Below are positions 54,862 through 64,000 of a DNA stretch of 64,000 nucleotides, piece by piece. The DNA comes from Galbibacter orientalis DSM 19592. GTDB taxonomy: Bacteria; Bacteroidota; Bacteroidia; Flavobacteriales; Flavobacteriaceae. Where the stretch lies: assembly GCF_000260115.1 (NCBI RefSeq), contig NZ_JH651379.1, positions 2,583,466 through 2,647,465 of the forward strand, given 5' to 3'. The position numbers and the translations under genes were made by a program. The stretch's first letter is position 1, and each line of letters begins with the position of its first letter. Under the pieces are notes generated by a model. It worked only from the letters and a program-made list of their open reading frames with translations. It had not been told where the DNA came from and ran no database searches.

Positions 54862-56991
54862 TTAAGCTTCAACTCCTTTTGCTTCCTTAATTACAGCTTC
54901 AGATATATTTGAAGGTGTTTCAGCATAATGTGAAAATTCCATAGTAGATGTTGCTCTACCAGATGATAAAGTACGTAAAGAGGTTACATATCCAAACATT
55001 TCAGATAATGGAACACTTGCTTTAATTACTTTTGCACCCGCTCTGTCGCTCATGTTGTTAATTTGACCACGACGACGGTTAAGGTCACCTACAATATCTC
55101 CCATACTTTCCTCAGGAGTTAACACTTCTAATTTCATAATTGGCTCCATGATCACAGCTTTTGCAGCTTTTGCAGCAGCTTTAAATCCTAGTTTAGCAGC
55201 CAATTCGAACGAAAGTTGATCGGAATCCACATCGTGATAAGAACCATCAGTCAAAGTAACTTTCATAGCATCTACTTCATAACCCGCTAACGGACCATTT
55301 TTCATTGCTTCTCTGAAACCTTTCTCAATAGAAGGAACAAATTCCTTAGGAACGTTACCACCTTTAATTACAGATTCGAATTCAAGACCAAGCTTACCTT
55401 CTTCAGCTGGCTCAAGTGTAAATACGATATCAGCAAATTTACCACGTCCACCAGATTGTTTCTTATAAACCTCTCTGTGATCCGCTTTTTGCGTAATCGA
55501 TTCTTTATACTCAACCTGAGGCTGACCTTGGTTAACTTCAACCTTAAACTCACGTCTAAGACGGTCAACAATAATATCTAAGTGAAGCTCACCCATACCA
55601 GAAATAATTGTTTGTCCTGAAGCCTCATCAGTTCTAGCTGTAAATGTTGGATCCTCTTCAGCTAATTTAGCTAAAGCCATCCCCATTTTATCAACATCTG
55701 CTTTTGTTTTAGGCTCCACAGCAATACCAATTACTGGATCTGGGAAATCCATACTCTCAAGTACAATAGGTGCTTTTTCGTCTGATAAAGTATCTCCTGT
55801 TTTGATGTCTTTAAACCCAACAGCAGCTCCAATATCTCCAGCCTCTATATACTCAATTGCATTTTGCTTGTTTGAGTGCATTTGATAGATACGAGAAATA
55901 CGCTCTTTTTTACCAGATCTGTTATTTAAAACATAAGATCCAGCATCTAATCTACCAGAATATGCACGGAAGAATGCTAAACGACCTACAAAAGGATCGG
56001 TAGCAATTTTAAATGCCAAAGCAGCAAAAGGCGCATCCACATCTGGCTTACGTCTTTCTTCAGCACCTGTATCAGGATTCGTTCCAACAACACCATCTTT
56101 ATCTACCGGTGAAGGTAAATAACGACAAACAGCATCTAATAAGAACTGAACCCCTTTATTTTTAAATGAAGAACCACAAATCATAGGAATGATTGCTCTA
56201 TCCATTACCGCAGCTCTTAAAGCAGCGTGAATTTCTTCTTCAGTTATAGAACTCTCATCTTCAAAGAATTTCTCAAGTAGATTTTCATCATACTCAGCAA
56301 CCTCTTCGATAAGTTTTGCACGGTACTCACGAACTTCTTCCTTCATATCTTCAGGAATATCTACTACATCAAAAGTAGAACCGAAATTATCTTCGTGCCA
56401 TACAATAGCTCTATTTTTTACTAAATCTACAATTCCTTTAAAATCAGCTTCATCACCAATAGGCAATACAATTGGAACTGCATTAGAACCCAACATCTCT
56501 TTAACCTGCTTTGAAACAGCTAAGAAGTTAGACCCTTGACGGTCCATTTTGTTAACAAAACCAATTCTAGGAACACCATAATTATCTGCTAATCTCCAGT
56601 TAGTTTCAGACTGAGGCTCAACACCATCAACCGCACTAAACAAGAAAACCAACCCATCAAGAACACGTAAAGAACGGTTTACCTCTACGGTAAAGTCAAC
56701 GTGGCCAGGAGTATCGATAATATTAAAGTGATATCCTTTAGTTTCAGGAGTTGGCTGTGCATTCTCCATAGGGAACTGCCAAGTACAAGTTGTAGCAGCA
56801 GAAGTAATTGTAATACCTCTTTCTTGCTCTTGCTCCATCCAGTCCATTGTAGCAGCACCATCGTGCACCTCTCCAATTTTATGAGAAACTCCTGTGTAAA
56901 AAAGAACACGCTCTGTTGTTGTTGTTTTACCAGCATCAATATGAGCCGCAATCCCTATATTTCTTGTATATTTTAAATCTCTTTGTGCCAT
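54862..56991 (-). CDS. fusA: Elongation factor G
   Basis: Translocase GTPase. 709 residues, normal. P-loop [12 protein letters not shown] near 16-27, switch [33 protein letters not shown], and domains II to V intact ([18 protein letters not shown] in domain [21 protein letters not shown] in domain V). It lies between rpsG (12 bases upstream) and rpsJ. No tuf follows, unlike in E. coli. Confidence 0.98.
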   Translation of the reverse strand: MAQRDLKYTRNIGIAAHIDAGKTTTTERVLFYTGVSHKIGEVHDGAATMDWMEQEQERGITITSAATTCTWQFPMENAQPTPETKGYHFNIIDTPGHVDFTVEVNRSLRVLDGLVFLFSAVDGVEPQSETNWRLADNYGVPRIGFVNKMDRQGSNFLAVSKQVKEMLGSNAVPIVLPIGDEADFKGIVDLVKNRAIVWHEDNFGSTFDVVDIPEDMKEEVREYRAKLIEEVAEYDENLLEKFFEDESSITEEEIHAALRAAVMDRAIIPMICGSSFKNKGVQFLLDAVCRYLPSPVDKDGVVGTNPDTGAEERRKPDVDAPFAALAFKIATDPFVGRLAFFRAYSGRLDAGSYVLNNRSGKKERISRIYQMHSNKQNAIEYIEAGDIGAAVGFKDIKTGDTLSDEKAPIVLESMDFPDPVIGIAVEPKTKADVDKMGMALAKLAEEDPTFTARTDEASGQTIISGMGELHLDIIVDRLRREFKVEVNQGQPQVEYKESITQKADHREVYKKQSGGRGKFADIVFTLEPAEEGKLGLEFESVIKGGNVPKEFVPSIEKGFREAMKNGPLAGYEVDAMKVTLTDGSYHDVDSDQLSFELAAKLGFKAAAKAAKAVIMEPIMKLEVLTPEESMGDIVGDLNRRRGQINNMSDRAGAKVIKASVPLSEMFGYVTSLRTLSSGRATSTMEFSHYAETPSNISEAVIKEAKGVEA

Positions 56992-57003
56992 TTTATTTTT
57001 TTA

Positions 57004-57480
57004 CTAAAATCTAAAGTGAGAGAATGCTTTATTTGCTTCAGCCATTTTATGAGTATCAACTCTTTTCTTAACCGCTGCACCTTCTTCTTTTGCAGCTGCA
57101 AGAACTTCGCCAGCTAATTTTTGAGCCATTGATTTTTCATTTCTCTTACGAGAATAACTAATCAACCACTTCATAGCCATAGATACTTTTCTATCTGGTC
57201 TAATCTGCATAGGAATTTGGAATGTAGCTCCACCTACACGACGGCTTCTAACCTCTACGTGTGGCATTACATTTGATAATGCATCTTTCCAAATCTCTAA
57301 AGCAGTTTTTTCTTCGTCTTGTTTTTTCTCTTCTACGATATCAATTGCATCATAGAAAACTTTAAAAGCTACAGACTTTTTACCATCCCACATCATCATG
57401 TTAACGAAACGCGTCACTAACTGATCATTAAATCTTGGATCTGGTAAAAGAGGTCTTTTTTTGGCCTGTCTTTTTCTCAT
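57004..57480 (-). CDS. rpsG: Ribosomal protein S7
   Basis: 158 residues: [40 protein letters not shown] and [21 protein letters not shown] primary 16S binder of the 30S head and, in E. coli, repressor of the str operon. It follows rpsL by 22 bases. Confidence 0.98.
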   Translation of the reverse strand: MRKRQAKKRPLLPDPRFNDQLVTRFVNMMMWDGKKSVAFKVFYDAIDIVEEKKQDEEKTALEIWKDALSNVMPHVEVRSRRVGGATFQIPMQIRPDRKVSMAMKWLISYSRKRNEKSMAQKLAGEVLAAAKEEGAAVKKRVDTHKMAEANKAFSHFRF

Positions 57481-57502
57481 TTCTTCTTGTTAAAAGTTTT
57501 AA

Positions 57503-57877
57503 TTACTTCTTAGGGCGCTTTGCACCGTATTTTGATCTACGTTGCGTTCTTCCTTGAACACCAGCTGTATCTAAAGCACCACGAACGATGTGATACCTTA
57601 CCCCCGGTAAATCTTTTACTCTTCCGCCTCTTACTAATACTATCGAGTGCTCTTGTAAGTTGTGACCTTCTCCAGGGATGTATGCATTTACCTCTTTACC
57701 ATTTGTAAGACGAACCCTTGCTACTTTACGCATAGCAGAGTTTGGCTTTTTAGGCGTAGTAGTATAAACACGCGTACAAACCCCTCTTCTTTGAGGACAC
57801 GAATCTAAAGCAGCCGATTTACTCTTCTTAGTAATTGTGACTCTTCCTTTTCGTACTAATTGTGAAATTGTTGGCAT
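57503..57877 (-). CDS. rpsL: Ribosomal protein S12
   Basis: 124 residues: [40 protein letters not shown] and [19 protein letters not shown]. Lys residues in TPKKPNSA and VKDLPG, the positions altered in many streptomycin-resistant mutants, are wild type. It opens the whole ribosomal cluster; a full-match promoter lies about 100 bases upstream. Confidence 0.98.
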   Translation of the reverse strand: MPTISQLVRKGRVTITKKSKSAALDSCPQRRGVCTRVYTTTPKKPNSAMRKVARVRLTNGKEVNAYIPGEGHNLQEHSIVLVRGGRVKDLPGVRYHIVRGALDTAGVQGRTQRRSKYGAKRPKK

Positions 57878-57976
57878 AATCTACTAAACAATAATTATGT
57901 TTTATTTAATTAAATTTCCCTTTAAAATCCTGAGATTCAGCTCATAAAAGAACACACCTCTCGTTTAAAAGGGTGG

Positions 57977-58007
57977 CAAAGGTATAAAAAATTATCAATA
58001 AATCAAA
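57977..58007 (-). promoter_or_regulatory. Promoter of the ribosomal cluster (rpsL)
   Basis: On the minus strand: TTTG (58007-58004), a spacer of exactly 19 bases, then TACCTTTG (57984-57977), matching TTTG-N19-TAnnTTTG. The start of transcription would be near 57970, giving a leader of about 93 bases with a TGAG/CTCA stem. Confidence 0.75.
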
Positions 58008-58120
58008 CCTTAATTAATTAATTTTCAACAAAATCCACCTGCCACATAAAAAACAGCACAAAGAACACATAGTAATGTAAAGGAATAGTCACAATTATTT
58101 CAGAAAAGTAAAAATTACAA

Positions 58121-58343
58121 ATTATTGTTGTCCGATAAAAGTTAATGGAATTTACAGGACTCCACTTATATCAAGGTCAAAAATGAGGCTTTCAAAATAG
58201 ACTTATTGTTATTAATAAAAATGAATAAAAAAAGATTTGAGCAACACTTTTCTTTAAACCGATTACTCCATGACAATTAAGGCTTAGCCTTTGTTCTTTT
58301 TCTTACAGCGAAGCGGTCTTGTATTTTTACTTGAACATTAATG
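58121..58343 (+). repeat. Repeat element B, copy 2
   Basis: About 223 bases in the same orientation as copy 1 (21811-22021). It shares TTGTTGTCCGATAAAAGTT, GGAATTTA, ACTCCACTTATATCAAGG, TTCAAAATAGAC, TTATTAATAA and the end GCGAAGCGGTCTTG through GAACATTAATG. No ORF. The middle portion differs more than the ends. Confidence 0.75.
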
Positions 58344-58467
58344 ATTACAGAATTAAAAAAAGACTACACTAAAAATACTGTATTATTAATAAGGTGTTAT
58401 ATTTAATAAGAATTATGTAAAAAACCACAAAAAGCTTAACATTCTCTTAAAATTTATGACAGAAAAG

Positions 58468-58498
58468 TTGCAATCTTAACGTTATTTTATCATTTTCG
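58468..58498 (+). promoter_or_regulatory. Promoter of the first SusC gene
   Basis: TTG (58468-58470), 17 bases, then TATCATTTTCG (58488-58498). The same layout precedes the second SusC gene at 63470-63500, with the same 28-base distance to the ATG. The -7 box deviates from TAnnTTTG. Confidence 0.55.
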
Positions 58499-58526
58499 CA
58501 GCAGCTAATTCAAATAAATTTATAAA

Positions 58527-61500
58527 ATGAGAACAAAGTTTAGTGGATTTTTGACGCTAATCCTAGCGTTAATTGTGCAAATAACTTTTGCACAAGAAAA
58601 AACCGTAACAGGTGTGATTACAGACCAGGATGGCCTGCCGCTACCTGGCGCAAATGTAGTAGTTAAAGGTACCGCCAATGGTACTCAAACTGATTTTGAT
58701 GGAAATTATTCCATCCAAGCCAACACAGGAGACATATTAGTATATTCTTTTGTTGGACAAAAAACTGAAGAGCGAACAGTTGGCGCTTCTAACGCCATTG
58801 ATGTTAGCCTTCAACAAGATGCACAAGCTCTTGATGAAGTTGTTGTAACAGCTCTGGGGATTAAAAGAGAAAAGAAAGCATTAGGGTATGCAACTCAAGA
58901 GGTAAAAGGAGAGGCAGTTTCTACTGTAAAAAGTCAAAACTTTGTAAACTCTTTATCTGGTAAAGTTGCTGGTTTAAACATTAAGCCTTCTGGTACAATG
59001 GGTGGTTCTACACAAGTTGTAATTAGAGGTAACAGCTCAATTGCTGGAAACAATCAGGCTTTATTCGTTGTAGATGGAGTACCAATTAACAATGACAACA
59101 ACAATACTGCAGATCAACAAGCTGGTCGTGGTGGTTATGATTATGGTAACGCTGCCTCTGATGTTAACCCAGATGATATTGAAAGCATCAACGTACTTAA
59201 AGGTGCTGCCGCAACAGCTCTTTATGGATCTAGAGCTTCTAATGGAGTTGTAATGATTACTACCAAAAAAGGTAGAAAACAAAAAGGAATTGGAGTTACT
59301 GTAAGTTCCAGCTTTACCATGGGTACTGCTGACAAAACTACACTTCCTACATATCAGAAAAAATATGGTGCTGGTTATGGACCATATTATGACTCTGCTG
59401 ATGGTTTCTTTTTATTAGACGACATTAACGGTGACGGAATTGATGATTTAACAACTCCTTTCACTGAAGATGCTTCATACGGAGCTCCTTTCGACCCTAA
59501 CAAAATGGTGTACCAATGGAATAGTATCTACCCACAATTAGGAGATACTTACCAAAAAGCCACTCCATGGGTTGCTGCTGAAAACGACCCTAATTATATC
59601 TGGAGCGCAGCCGGCACAATGGTAAACTCTGTATCTCTAGATGGTGGTTCTGACAAAGGAACTTTCAGAATGGGATACACTAATCTTGATCAAGAAGGTA
59701 ACTTACCAAACAGCCAGATTAAAAGAAACTCATTAAATTTTTCAGGGTCTTTGAATCTAACCGATAAGCTAACAGCTACAACTACTTTCAATTTTGTTAA
59801 AACAGATGGTAAAGGACGATACGGAACAGGATACTCTTCTTTAAACCCAATGCAACAGTTTAGACAATGGTTTCAAACAAATGTAGATGTTAAAGAACAG
59901 AAGGAAGCATATTTTGCTACAGGCGAGAATATTACTTGGAATCCAAATTCTTCAAGTGATTTATCTCCTATTTATTCTGATAATCCATACTGGACATTCT
60001 TTGAGAACTATCAAACAGATACTCGTAATAGATTCTACGGAAATGCGGCTTTAAACTACCAAATTAATGATTGGTTAAGTGTTTTAGGAAGATTTACTTA
60101 CGATACTTCTTCAAGTCTACAGGAAGAAAGAATTAACGTTGGTAGTGCAGATGTTTCTAAATACAGTAGATTCAATAATAATACTGCAGAATACAACTAT
60201 GACTTAATGTTAAATTTTAATAAAGATTTAACTGAGAAATTAAATTTGGATGGTAACATTGGATTTAACTTAAGAAGAAATGAGTGGAGCTCTATTTTTG
60301 CAGAAACTAATGGCGGCTTAAACCTAGCAGGATTATACAGCCTATCAAATAGCGTTAACCCTCTTGAGGCTCCAACAGAATATGAAGCTGTAAAAATGGT
60401 AGATGGTGCTTACGCAAGAGCAAGTTTTGGTTATGACGACACTGTATATATTGAAGGTACAGCTAGAACAGACCGTTCTTCTGCACTTCCTAAGTCAGAC
60501 AACAGATACTTCTACTGGTCGGTAACTGGAAACTTAATTTTTTCTGAGCTATTCGATAGTAGCTGGTTATCTTTTGGTAAAGTAAGAGCAAATTATGCAA
60601 CTGTAGGTTCTGACACAGATCCTTATAGAGTATTTAACACTTACACAGTTGGAACTCCATTTAATGGTGGTTTAGCATCAAACAACTCTACAAAACAAAA
60701 TCTTGAACTAAAGCCAGAAGAACAAGAAAACTGGGAGGTTGGTCTTGAAATGTTCATCCTTAATAGACGTCTAGGTTTTGATGTATCCTACTACGATACT
60801 AAAAATAAAGACCAAATTACAAGCGTTCCTGTATCAAACTCTACTGGATATACGTCTGCTTTATTAAATGCAGGTACTATTCAGAATAAAGGGCTTGAAG
60901 TTCAATTAAATGCAACTCCAATTCAAAGTGAAAACTTTAGATGGAACTTTATATTGAACTGGTCTCAAAACAGAAGTGAAGTACTTTCTCTAGCAGATGG
61001 TATCGAAAACTTACAATTAGCTTCCTTACAAGGTGGAGTATCTGTGAACGCTGCTGTTGGAGAACCAATGGGAGTTATTAGAGGTACAGACTATGTATAT
61101 GATGACAATGGTAATCGTGTTGTAGGAAGTAATGGATATTACCTTACATCTGCCAGCAACTCTATTATCGGAGATATCAACCCAGACTGGAAAGCAGGTT
61201 TATACAACACTTTCTCTTACAAAAACATTAGTTTAGGATTCTTAATAGACATGCAAAAAGGAGGCGATATATTCTCTCTAGACACATGGTATGGTTACGC
61301 AACAGGTCTATATGACTTCACTGCTGGTACAAATGATTTAGGAAACCCTGTAAGAAACCCTTTAACTAATGATGCTACTAGTGGTGGTGTTATTTTACCA
61401 GGCGTTAAAGAAGATGGAACTCCAAATGATATCAGAGCCAACGCATCCACTTCTGGAAACCCATGGGGATATGCCAGAGCAACAAATGCTCAACACGTTT

Positions 61501-61748
61501 ATGATGCAGGTTATATTAAATTACGTGAAGCTAACATTACTTATAAGTTAAGTGATAAGGTTCTAGAGCAACTTCCATTCACAGCAGCTTCTTTCTCTTT
61601 AATAGGAAGAAATTTATGGATTATTGATAAAAGTGTTCCATTTGCAGATCCAGAAGCAGGTTTAAGTTCTGGTAATGTTCAAGGATATCAATCAGGAGCA
61701 TACCCAAGTATTAGAGAAATAGGAGCAAGTCTTAAATTACAGTTCTAA
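58527..61748 (+). CDS. SusC/RagA family TonB-linked outer-membrane protein
   Basis: 1073 residues. Signal peptide about 1-22 (VQITFAQ). A CarboxypepD_reg-like domain follows (VTGVITDQDGLPLPGANVVV and DFDGNYSIQA, about 26-95). The TonB plug has DEVVVTALGI, GTMGGSTQVVIRGNSSIAG, VVDGVPINND and ALYGSRASNGVVMITTKKG. A barrel of about 850 residues ends in LKLQF. It transports oligosaccharide or peptide nutrients with the SusD partner encoded 10 bases downstream. No glycoside hydrolase lies nearby in the window, so the nutrient is unknown. Confidence 0.95.
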   Translation: MRTKFSGFLTLILALIVQITFAQEKTVTGVITDQDGLPLPGANVVVKGTANGTQTDFDGNYSIQANTGDILVYSFVGQKTEERTVGASNAIDVSLQQDAQALDEVVVTALGIKREKKALGYATQEVKGEAVSTVKSQNFVNSLSGKVAGLNIKPSGTMGGSTQVVIRGNSSIAGNNQALFVVDGVPINNDNNNTADQQAGRGGYDYGNAASDVNPDDIESINVLKGAAATALYGSRASNGVVMITTKKGRKQKGIGVTVSSSFTMGTADKTTLPTYQKKYGAGYGPYYDSADGFFLLDDINGDGIDDLTTPFTEDASYGAPFDPNKMVYQWNSIYPQLGDTYQKATPWVAAENDPNYIWSAAGTMVNSVSLDGGSDKGTFRMGYTNLDQEGNLPNSQIKRNSLNFSGSLNLTDKLTATTTFNFVKTDGKGRYGTGYSSLNPMQQFRQWFQTNVDVKEQKEAYFATGENITWNPNSSSDLSPIYSDNPYWTFFENYQTDTRNRFYGNAALNYQINDWLSVLGRFTYDTSSSLQEERINVGSADVSKYSRFNNNTAEYNYDLMLNFNKDLTEKLNLDGNIGFNLRRNEWSSIFAETNGGLNLAGLYSLSNSVNPLEAPTEYEAVKMVDGAYARASFGYDDTVYIEGTARTDRSSALPKSDNRYFYWSVTGNLIFSELFDSSWLSFGKVRANYATVGSDTDPYRVFNTYTVGTPFNGGLASNNSTKQNLELKPEEQENWEVGLEMFILNRRLGFDVSYYDTKNKDQITSVPVSNSTGYTSALLNAGTIQNKGLEVQLNATPIQSENFRWNFILNWSQNRSEVLSLADGIENLQLASLQGGVSVNAAVGEPMGVIRGTDYVYDDNGNRVVGSNGYYLTSASNSIIGDINPDWKAGLYNTFSYKNISLGFLIDMQKGGDIFSLDTWYGYATGLYDFTAGTNDLGNPVRNPLTNDATSGGVILPGVKEDGTPNDIRANASTSGNPWGYARATNAQHVYDAGYIKLREANITYKLSDKVLEQLPFTAASFSLIGRNLWIIDKSVPFADPEAGLSSGNVQGYQSGAYPSIREIGASLKLQF

Positions 61749-61758
61749 AAAAATAATT

Positions 61759-63201
61759 ATGAAAAAAATAGTATTAACAATTATATCTCTAGTAACTCTA
61801 ATCTCTTGTCAATCAGACGACAAGTATGAGAACTACAATAGAGACCCAAAGAATCCAACTCAAGTTGATGCGGACTTCTTATTCAACAATGCTCAAAAGA
61901 GCTTGGTTGACCAAATGACAAGCACTAGTGTTAATCGAAATGTATTTAGATTACTAGGTCAGCATTGGACTGAAACTACATATTTTGATGAAGCCAACTA
62001 CGATTTAACAAACAGAAATATACCGGAATACCATTGGTCTGAAATGTATAGAGACGTCTTGTTAGACCTAAAAACAGCGAAAGAGGTTGCGGAAGCAAAC
62101 CCAGAGCTAAGTGCAGGAGAAATAGCGGCTAGAAAAGCGCAAGCAGAAGTATTAATGGTATATACTTACCAACAATTAGTAGATACTTATGGCAACATTC
62201 CTTATACAGAATCTCTTGATGCTGAAGGCTTTCCTTTACCTGCTTATGACGATGCTGCAACAATTTATTCTGATTTAATTACAAGAATAGATGCAGCAAC
62301 ACCTAACTTAACAGGTTCTGGTTTTTCAATTGACAATATCTACGGAGGAGATATGGCTGCATGGACTAAGTTTGCTAATTCTATAAAATTAAGAATTGGT
62401 ATTCGTTTATCAGATGTTAACCCTACCCTATCTCAATCAACTGTTGAATCAGCTGTTGCTGGAGGTGTATTTACATCTAATGATGATAATGCTACTTTTG
62501 AATATCAAGGAGCTACTCCAAACACAAACCCTTTATGGGTAGATTTAGTTCAGTCTGGAAGATCTGATTTTGTTCCTGCTAATACATTAGTAGATTTCAT
62601 GAACGATCTAGAAGACCCTCGTAGAGCTGTATATTTCGATGACAATATGGGTGCAGACACGTATGTTGGAGGTATTTATGGAGCTAGTAATACATTCTCT
62701 AACTATACACATATTGGAGATCTCCTACACCAACCTACATTTCCAGGAATCCTTCTTGACTATTCAGAAGTATCCTTCTATTTAGCTGAAGCAGCTGCTA
62801 GATCTTACGCTGTTACAGGCACAGTTGAAGAACATTATAACAATGGTATAACTGCATCTTTTGAATACTGGGATGTTGCAGATGTTGCTACATACCTTGC
62901 TAAACCAGAGGTTGCATATGCTACAGCTCCAGGAACAGATTGGAGAGAAAAAATCGGTTCTCAGTTCTGGTTAGCAATGTACAACAGAGGATTTGAGGCA
63001 TGGACTGTTTGGAGAAAATATGACACTCCTGTGTTTAACCTTCCAGAAGACACTGGAAATCCAGTTCCAGCTCGTTACACATACCCAATTAACGAGCAAA
63101 CACTTAATGGAACAAATTGGGAAGCTGCATCTGAAGCAATTGGTGGAGACGAACAAACTACTAAAATTTTCTGGGACGTTAACGACTCTCCTTCGAATTA
63201 A
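61759..63201 (+). CDS. SusD/RagB family nutrient-binding lipoprotein
   Basis: 480 residues. Lipobox LISC (Cys17) then QSDD. It has the SusD-like helical fold with TPR-type pairs: AQAEVLMVYTYQQLVDTYGN, DLITRIDAATPNL, GGDMAAWTKFANSIKLRIGI, and the C-terminal AMYNRGFEAWTVWRKYDTP. It caps the SusC channel and binds the nutrient outside. It is co-transcribed with the SusC gene and ends at a terminator. Confidence 0.95.
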   Translation: MKKIVLTIISLVTLISCQSDDKYENYNRDPKNPTQVDADFLFNNAQKSLVDQMTSTSVNRNVFRLLGQHWTETTYFDEANYDLTNRNIPEYHWSEMYRDVLLDLKTAKEVAEANPELSAGEIAARKAQAEVLMVYTYQQLVDTYGNIPYTESLDAEGFPLPAYDDAATIYSDLITRIDAATPNLTGSGFSIDNIYGGDMAAWTKFANSIKLRIGIRLSDVNPTLSQSTVESAVAGGVFTSNDDNATFEYQGATPNTNPLWVDLVQSGRSDFVPANTLVDFMNDLEDPRRAVYFDDNMGADTYVGGIYGASNTFSNYTHIGDLLHQPTFPGILLDYSEVSFYLAEAAARSYAVTGTVEEHYNNGITASFEYWDVADVATYLAKPEVAYATAPGTDWREKIGSQFWLAMYNRGFEAWTVWRKYDTPVFNLPEDTGNPVPARYTYPINEQTLNGTNWEAASEAIGGDEQTTKIFWDVNDSPSN

Positions 63202-63223
63202 TAATTCTTATTTTAAAATATAT

Positions 63224-63253
63224 AAAACCACCTCACTTCGAGGTGGTTTTTTT
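63224..63253 (+). terminator. Terminator of the SusC/SusD operon
   Basis: Stem CCACCTC / GAGGTGG (63228-63234 and 63240-63246) with 5-base loop, followed by T-run, 26 bases after the SusD stop. Confidence 0.92.
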
Positions 63254-63469
63254 ATACCCTATAAATTAGATAATACATTAAAATCATTATAAAAAATTAA
63301 GAAAAACAACATTTAACACAATAATAAATAGCTGATTTTTTTAAAAAAAACGTGTAATTAAATTCATACATAAAAATACATCTTAATACTATCTTCATTA
63401 ATTAACTTAAAAAGTTAAACATATCTTATTTCAATAAAAAATTACGTAGAATCCAGTCTACGCCTGTAG

Positions 63470-63500
63470 TTGTGTAATTAACATTAAATTATCACTTTCG
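63470..63500 (+). promoter_or_regulatory. Promoter of the second SusC gene
   Basis: TTG (63470-63472), 17 bases, then TATCACTTTCG (63490-63500), with 28 bases to the ATG, matching the arrangement before the first SusC gene. Confidence 0.55.
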
Positions 63501-63528
63501 CAGATGCTAATTCAAATAATTTATTAAA

Positions 63529-64000
63529 ATGAGAAAAAAGTACAATGGGTACTTAGCGCTAATATTTGCGCTAATAGTACAAATTACTTTTGCGCAAGAA
63601 AAAACCATTACAGGGGTTATAACAGACCAAGATGGTTTACCATTGCCAGGAGCAAATGTAACTGTTAAGGGGACTTCAACAGGTACACAAACAGATTTTG
63701 ACGGAAATTATTCAATTTCTAGTGAAGCAGGAAACACCTTGGTTTTCTCTTATGTTGGTCAAAAAACAGAAGAAAGAAAAGTAGGTAGCTCCAACACAAT
63801 TAATATTGTATTAGAACAAGATTCCCAAGCTCTAGAAGAAGTAATAGTTGTTGGATATAGTACATCAACAAAAGAGTCTTTTACTGGTACAGCAACCACA
63901 ATAGACGCCGAATCAATCGACAAAAAAAGTGTCTCTAATATCTCACAAGCACTTGCAGGAGAAGCTGCAGGGGTAAGAGTTATTAACACTACTGGACAAC
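63529..64000 (+). CDS. Second SusC family protein, 5' part only
   Basis: Starts at ATG 63529 (MRKKYNGYLALIFALIVQIT) and runs off the right edge after about 157 residues. The signal peptide, CarboxypepD_reg-like domain (ITGVITDQDGLPLPGANVTV, DFDGNYSI) and the start of the plug (EEVIVVGYSTSTKESFTGTA) are present. The first 100 residues are close to the SusC protein at 58527, but the plug differs (VIVVGYS against VVVTALGI), so these are paralogues with different bodies. Confidence 0.93.
   Translation, partial: MRKKYNGYLALIFALIVQITFAQEKTITGVITDQDGLPLPGANVTVKGTSTGTQTDFDGNYSISSEAGNTLVFSYVGQKTEERKVGSSNTINIVLEQDSQALEEVIVVGYSTSTKESFTGTATTIDAESIDKKSVSNISQALAGEAAGVRVINTTGQ

Larger units (their letters stand above)
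57878..58526. other. Gap between rpsL and susC-like gene
   Basis: 649 bases between divergent genes. It holds the rpsL promoter and leader (57878-58007), repeat B copy 2 (58121-58343), and the promoter of the SusC gene (58468-58498). The stretches 58008-58120 and 58344-58467 are AT-rich with nothing else recognised. Confidence 0.6.
63202..63528. other. Gap between SusD and second SusC gene
   Basis: 327 bases: the SusD terminator at 63224-63253, a small hairpin CGTAGA/TCTACG (63445-63450 and 63457-63462), and the promoter at 63470-63500. The rest (63254-63440) is AT-rich with nothing recognised. Confidence 0.6.

Overview
The window is about 64 kb of AT-rich DNA, apparently chromosomal, from a member of the Bacteroidetes, most likely family Flavobacteriaceae. 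The evidence is the SusC/SusD pair, the HmuY-type heme operon, an RF3, the DUF4293-rho pair, citrulline hydrolase CtlX, a Rho with a large Lys/Asn-rich insert, and promoters of the Bacteroidetes type (TTTG or TTG, a spacer of 17-19, then TAnnTTTG). Taxonomy is inferred from gene content only. I found no tRNA, rRNA or CRISPR array and no intact transposase gene.

Layout. 1-4.3 kb: the 5' part of a secreted PA14-domain protein (it runs off the left edge), prfC, and a calcium-repeat surface protein. 4.6-15.2 kb: DUF4293 membrane protein divergent from rho, a BCCT osmolyte importer divergent from an MscS channel, an AI-2E family permease, folD, ffh and a MATE exporter. 15.3-21.7 kb: an archaemetzincin-like lipoprotein, then a heme-uptake operon (TonB receptor, HmuY lipoprotein, DoxX-like protein) divergent from a DUF6607-like secreted protein; two palindromic operators sit between them. 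22-31.5 kb: argS, a second BCCT transporter, M14 carboxypeptidase, amidase, cysH with an Rrf2 regulator, ctlX and a DDAH-like hydrolase. 31.6-40.6 kb: gltA, a five-copy tandem repeat, glgA, a TPR hybrid histidine kinase split by a frameshift, eno and carA.

40.7-57.9 kb is one large minus-strand ribosomal cluster read from rpsL down to rplQ: str genes (rpsL, rpsG, fusA), S10 operon, spc operon and alpha operon, with infA, secY and rpoA. Two small genes, rpmJ and rpmD, were found by eye. Three non-coding gaps inside this cluster fold well: a leader with an intrinsic terminator between rpsJ and rplC, a hairpin just before rpsH, and a hairpin just before rpsD. These look like ribosomal-protein autoregulation sites. 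58.5-64 kb: a SusC/SusD pair and the start of a second SusC with an almost identical promoter and leader.

The less ordinary content is mostly non-coding. There is a dispersed hairpin-rich repeat (A; three good copies and two fragments). There is a second 210-220 bp element (B; two copies), whose terminal 100 bp recurs as the five-copy tandem array upstream of gltA. There is also a nested inverted repeat after rho, and the operators at the heme and cysH promoters. No clearly new multi-gene system is visible; the best leads are the ribosomal leaders, repeat family B, the archaemetzincin-like lipoprotein and the split kinase.
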